From Bacteroidota bacterium (lineage in GTDB: Bacteria > Bacteroidota > Bacteroidia > 2-12-FULL-35-15), in assembly GCA_021413595.1 (NCBI GenBank), contig JAIOQD010000039.1, forward strand, positions 1-10,360: a stretch of DNA of 10,360 nucleotides, written 5' to 3'. Both the position numbers and the translations under genes were made by a program. Below are positions 7,850-10,360 of this stretch, one piece after another (position 1 is the first letter of the stretch; every line of letters starts with the position of its first letter). The notes below the pieces were generated by a model. It was not told the DNA's origin, did not search any database, and worked only from the letters and a program-made list of their open reading frames with translations.

Positions 7850-8006
7850 GCCACGAATTTCAGAAATTTTTAAAAACAAAAAAAATGTTTAAATAATAGC
7901 TGCAATCCATTATTGTATAATAATCAAAAAATGGAAATCATGCCTAAACTGCAGCAATTAACACAAATTTTTATTTTCTGCTTTTTAAATTCGTGAAATT
8001 CGTGGC
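7850..8006. repeat. Inverted repeat with GCCACGAATTTC ends (possible dispersed intergenic element)
   Basis: The 20-base arms 7850-7869 and 7987-8006 are reverse complements at 18 of 20 positions, with outer ends GCCACGAATTTCA and TGAAATTCGTGGC. The 117-nt interior is very A/T-rich and holds a nested inverted pair, AGCTGCA near 7900 and TGCAGC near 7955, with CCATT/AATGG inside it, so the unit could fold into a long hairpin. It fills nearly all the space between the GreA-like gene and the small outer-membrane protein gene, and its left arm lies upstream of the GreA-like promoter site. No transposase or target-site duplication was seen. Similar AATTCGTGAAATTCGTGGC repeats are, as I recall, widespread in bacterial intergenic DNA. 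Confidence 0.7.
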
Positions 8007-8031
8007 TTATTTTACTCCTAATGAGTAGTAA

Positions 8032-8748
8032 TTATTTTTTAGTTTTTTTTGAAAAACCATAGTAAAAACCAAAGCCAAAACTAAGGTAACGAATAGGACC
8101 GGAATTATCTTTTCCAAACTGCGACCATTCATCCAGGCATAATTCATAGGGATCGAAGTTGCGTTTAATTATACTATAAGTGAGGGTTGCTCCAATTCCA
8201 AAATTTGCTTCTGTTAAAAAAAACAGGTTTACTTCAGGTTCTATATAGGAAGATCTAAAACCTGAAATCAGGGGCTTTTCATTTAGCGTTTTACTTTTGA
8301 AGGAGGAGTATTTGGTATTGTTTTGACCGATTGATACTGCAGCTGACAACAGCATTGTGTTTTTACTATTTACATAAAAATCGCTTCCCAATTTTAAAGC
8401 AGCATTATTAATTGCCATATCTGCATTTAGATCCGGTATTTTATTTTCAGTGATTTTTAATAATCCATTTTTAAAAGTGACACCTGCAAACAAGCCTTTG
8501 TAGAGCATTAAATTTAGACCAGCGTTAACCTCATAAATCCCCACAAAGCTTTTTTTAAAGGATTTATTGCCAATAGGGTGTGGTACAGTAACTGATACTC
8601 TTGGGCTGAATAAATAATATTGTTTTTGACGAGGAGGAGATTCCTCAGCAATCTTAGTTTCAAATTGATCAGGTTCATCCTGTGCAATAGAAGTATGCGA
8701 AACTAAAACAAACAATAGTAATAAAAGATAGATGCAATACGTTCTCAA
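8032..8748 (-). CDS. Secreted, probably outer-membrane beta-barrel protein of unknown function
   Basis: The protein has 238 residues. Residues 1-22 are a clear Sec signal peptide (MRTYCIYLLLLLFVLVSHTS, cleavage likely after SIA). Residues about 23-42 are polar and acidic. From about residue 43 the sequence alternates short stretches of hydrophobic and polar residues typical of beta strands, such as VNAGLNLMLYKGLFAGVTF, NFGIGATLTYSII and the last strand YLSFGFGFYYGF before a basic KKTKK tail. This pattern, with Gly/aromatic-rich strands, suggests an 8- to 10-stranded outer-membrane barrel. It resembles the porin-like or OmpW/outer-membrane-beta-barrel families only generally, and no specific family was recognised. 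The Cys at residue 5 is too early to be a lipobox. The gene appears to stand alone, flanked by the inverted repeat 7850-8006 and the hairpin 8806-8852. Confidence 0.75.
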   Translation of the reverse strand: MRTYCIYLLLLLFVLVSHTSIAQDEPDQFETKIAEESPPRQKQYYLFSPRVSVTVPHPIGNKSFKKSFVGIYEVNAGLNLMLYKGLFAGVTFKNGLLKITENKIPDLNADMAINNAALKLGSDFYVNSKNTMLLSAAVSIGQNNTKYSSFKSKTLNEKPLISGFRSSYIEPEVNLFFLTEANFGIGATLTYSIIKRNFDPYELCLDEWSQFGKDNSGPIRYLSFGFGFYYGFSKKTKK

Positions 8749-8769
8749 ACTATAAAATTTTGTTATTTA

Positions 8770-8801
8770 CAAAGATGAAAATTAATTTGAAAATGTACAA
8801 A
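8770..8801 (-). promoter_or_regulatory. Possible promoter of the small outer-membrane protein gene
   Basis: On the minus strand TTTG (8801-8798) is followed after 20 nt by CATCTTTG (8777-8770), one mismatch from TAnnTTTG. It would start transcription about 15 nt upstream of the ATG at 8748. A near match, TATAATTTG (8806-8798), overlaps the upstream box, so assignment is uncertain. Confidence 0.4.
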
Positions 8802-8805
8802 TTAT

Positions 8806-8852
8806 AAAAATGTGTTAAAATAATTTTCAAAAAATTAAATTAGCACATTTTT
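8806..8852 (-). terminator. Hairpin downstream of cphA, probable terminator
   Basis: AAAAATGTGTTAA (8806-8818) and TTAGCACATTTTT (8840-8852) are reverse complements at 12 of 13 positions around a 21-nt A/T-rich loop. On the minus strand the hairpin starts 17 nt after the cphA stop, and its 3' arm ends in a run of five T. The stem is weak in G/C but symmetrical, fitting an intrinsic terminator in a low-G+C genome. Confidence 0.55.
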
Positions 8853-8869
8853 ACATTTTAAAATTATTG

Positions 8870-10360
8870 TTACCCTTCTTTATCCAGATAAGATTGTACT
8901 ATATCAATTGCATTATCGATCACATCACTTAAGGCTGTAATAAATGTGCCTGATTTGGCTAATGAAAGTGCATGTTTTAAAGCATCAACTTCTTTAGGGA
9001 TGTATTCGTAAGATTGTTTCGGATCTATTTCTTTAATACCTTCCACCAAAAGTTTAACAATATCATCAGCTTCCCTTCCACGTAAAAATTTATCTTGTCG
9101 TATAATAATATGATCGAACATTTGAGCGGAAATTCTTCCTAATTCTCTAATGTCACTATCTCTTCTATCGCCTGTACCTGTAATAATACCTATTTTATCA
9201 GGAGAGTCGATAGTAGATAAAAATTCTTTAATACCATTGAAGCCATCCGGATTGTGAGCAAAATCGATCATCACTTTAAAATCTTTAAAAGTGAAAATAT
9301 TCATTCTTCCCGGAGTTTGTGCAGCTGATGGAATAAATGTTTCGAGTGAGGTGCCAATATCTTCAATTTTAAAACCATAAACGTAAGAAGCAAGTGTTGC
9401 CGCTAATACATTATAGATCATAAAAGTTACTTTGCCACCAAAGGTTAATGGTATTAAGGTTACTTTTTCAACTCTGAATTTCCAATCGCCTTTCTTTATT
9501 GTGATGTAGCCATTTTCGTAAATAGCAGCAATTCCGCCTTTTTTGCAATGCTCAACTATTACCGGATTGTTTTCATCAACACTAAAATAAGCTATATTGC
9601 AACTTGCGTTCTTACCGATCTTTACGCAGTATTTGTTATCTGCATTAAGCACAGCATACCCATCACGTTTAACGCTTTCAACCACTACCCCTTTTACTTT
9701 GGCCATTTCGTCCAGAGTATTGATGTCGGATAAACCCATGTGATCAGCTTGTACGTTAGTCACTATTGCAATATCACATTTGCTGAAACCAAGTCCTGCT
9801 CTTAAAATGCCGCCACGTGCTGTTTCCAGAACAGCAAACTCAACGGTAGGATCTTTCAAAATAAATTCGGCACTCACTGGGCCGGTGGTATCACCTTTTG
9901 TTAACATAGAGTTTCCTACGTAAATACCATCGGAAGTGGTGAATCCTACTTTAAATCCGTTATTTTTAACAATATGAGAAATTAAACGGGTGGTAGTAGT
10001 TTTACCATTGGTTCCTGTAATGGCAATAATTGGTATTCTGCATGATTTGCCTGTTGGATAAAGCATATCAATTACAGGAGCCGCTACATTTCTTGGTAAA
10101 CCATTGGCTGGAGCTAAGTGCATCCGGAAGCCGGGAGCTGCGTTCACTTCTAATACCACAGCACCGGTATCTTCTAATGGTTCGTTAAGATTGGTTCCCA
10201 TAATATCAATACCACAAATATCCAAACCAATTATTCGTGAAATACGTTCAAAAATAAATATATTGTGTGGATGCACAATATCCGTGATGTCCGTGGAAGT
10301 TCCACCAGTACTAAGATTAGCGGTTCCCTTTAAATAACATAATTCCTTTTTTGCAAGAAT
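8870..10360 (-). CDS. cphA: Cyanophycin synthetase, C-terminal 496 residues (5' end beyond right edge)
   Basis: The enzyme makes cyanophycin (multi-L-arginyl-poly-L-aspartate), a nitrogen reserve polymer, adding Asp and then Arg with ATP in the cytoplasm. The frame is open through the right edge. The GTG at 10276 is internal: codons before it read KGTANLSTGGTSTDITDIVHP, a conserved CphA stretch. The window holds the end of the ATP-grasp domain, including EVNAAPGFRMH (10118-10150), and the entire Mur-ligase-like domain. The latter has the P-loop GTNGKTT (9995-10015), then DTTGP, ETARGGILRAGLGF, TNVQADHMG, the C-terminal AHNPDG (9242-9259) and GDRRDSD (about 9152-9172). All these match CphA, and the C-terminus is not truncated. 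Full-length CphA is about 870-900 residues, so about 57 percent is present. In non-cyanobacterial genomes cphA often neighbours a cyanophycinase gene, which would lie off the right edge (inference). A MurE-like cell-wall ligase is unlikely because of the fused ATP-grasp part. Confidence 0.93.
   Translation of the reverse strand: MLAKKELCYLKGTANLSTGGTSTDITDIVHPHNIFIFERISRIIGLDICGIDIMGTNLNEPLEDTGAVVLEVNAAPGFRMHLAPANGLPRNVAAPVIDMLYPTGKSCRIPIIAITGTNGKTTTTRLISHIVKNNGFKVGFTTSDGIYVGNSMLTKGDTTGPVSAEFILKDPTVEFAVLETARGGILRAGLGFSKCDIAIVTNVQADHMGLSDINTLDEMAKVKGVVVESVKRDGYAVLNADNKYCVKIGKNASCNIAYFSVDENNPVIVEHCKKGGIAAIYENGYITIKKGDWKFRVEKVTLIPLTFGGKVTFMIYNVLAATLASYVYGFKIEDIGTSLETFIPSAAQTPGRMNIFTFKDFKVMIDFAHNPDGFNGIKEFLSTIDSPDKIGIITGTGDRRDSDIRELGRISAQMFDHIIIRQDKFLRGREADDIVKLLVEGIKEIDPKQSYEYIPKEVDALKHALSLAKSGTFITALSDVIDNAIDIVQSYLDKEG

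Noticed and set aside
7805..7879. N-terminal extension of the GreA-like protein to the ATG at 7879
   Set aside because: It overlaps the promoter-like site and one inverted-repeat arm, and adds residues unlike the family. The ATG at 7804 fits better.
10274..10276. GTG as the start codon of the cyanophycin synthetase gene
   Set aside because: The frame stays open upstream to the window edge and encodes conserved CphA sequence, so the true start is outside.
1..10360. A defence system, phage remnant or CRISPR array
   Set aside because: All clear genes belong to housekeeping or envelope families. No spaced direct repeats, integrase, transposase or nuclease were seen.

Overview
The window is a chromosomal segment of a member of the Bacteroidota (Bacteroidetes); order and genus cannot be fixed from the sequence. 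The pointers are: low G+C with A/T-rich intergenic DNA; starts without Shine-Dalgarno sequences; promoter-like sites of the Bacteroidota type (TTTG, about 20 nt, TAnnTTTG); a patatin fused to an outer-membrane barrel; and the short GreA-like protein typical of this phylum. It looks like ordinary core chromosome: no transposase, integrase, CRISPR array, rRNA or tRNA was seen.

Layout, left to right. Positions 1-2522 (minus) hold most of hppA, a K+-dependent membrane pyrophosphatase whose end lies beyond the left edge. A 260-nt gap carries its promoter and a likely terminator for the next gene. Positions 2783-5134 (minus) encode a secreted patatin-like phospholipase with a POTRA-like segment and a beta-barrel. 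Positions 5135-5751 are non-coding. Positions 5752-7185 (plus) encode a GH1 beta-glucosidase with a Tat-like leader, the only plus-strand gene. It converges on a GreA-like gene (7343-7804, minus) across an imperfect inverted repeat. A second inverted repeat lies between that gene and a small secreted, probably outer-membrane protein (8032-8748, minus). A hairpin then separates this from the 3' part of a cyanophycin synthetase gene (8870 to the right edge, minus).

The genes do not form an evident operon or single system. Promoter-like sites or hairpins separate most of them, so they look like independent units: membrane energetics (hppA), envelope lipid or protein biology (patatin-barrel, small outer-membrane protein), sugar breakdown (GH1), transcription (GreA-like) and nitrogen storage (cphA).

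The most unusual item is the C-terminal tail of the pyrophosphatase. After the last membrane helix the reading frame continues for at least 130 residues into a Cys/Met-rich region with two 45-residue tandem repeats of identical six-cysteine spacing. Family topology would place this on the outer face of the inner membrane. The same protein has a glutamate in helix 5 (E191) and lacks both usual helix-6 glutamates, which points to the Flavobacterium johnsoniae-type H+-pumping subgroup.
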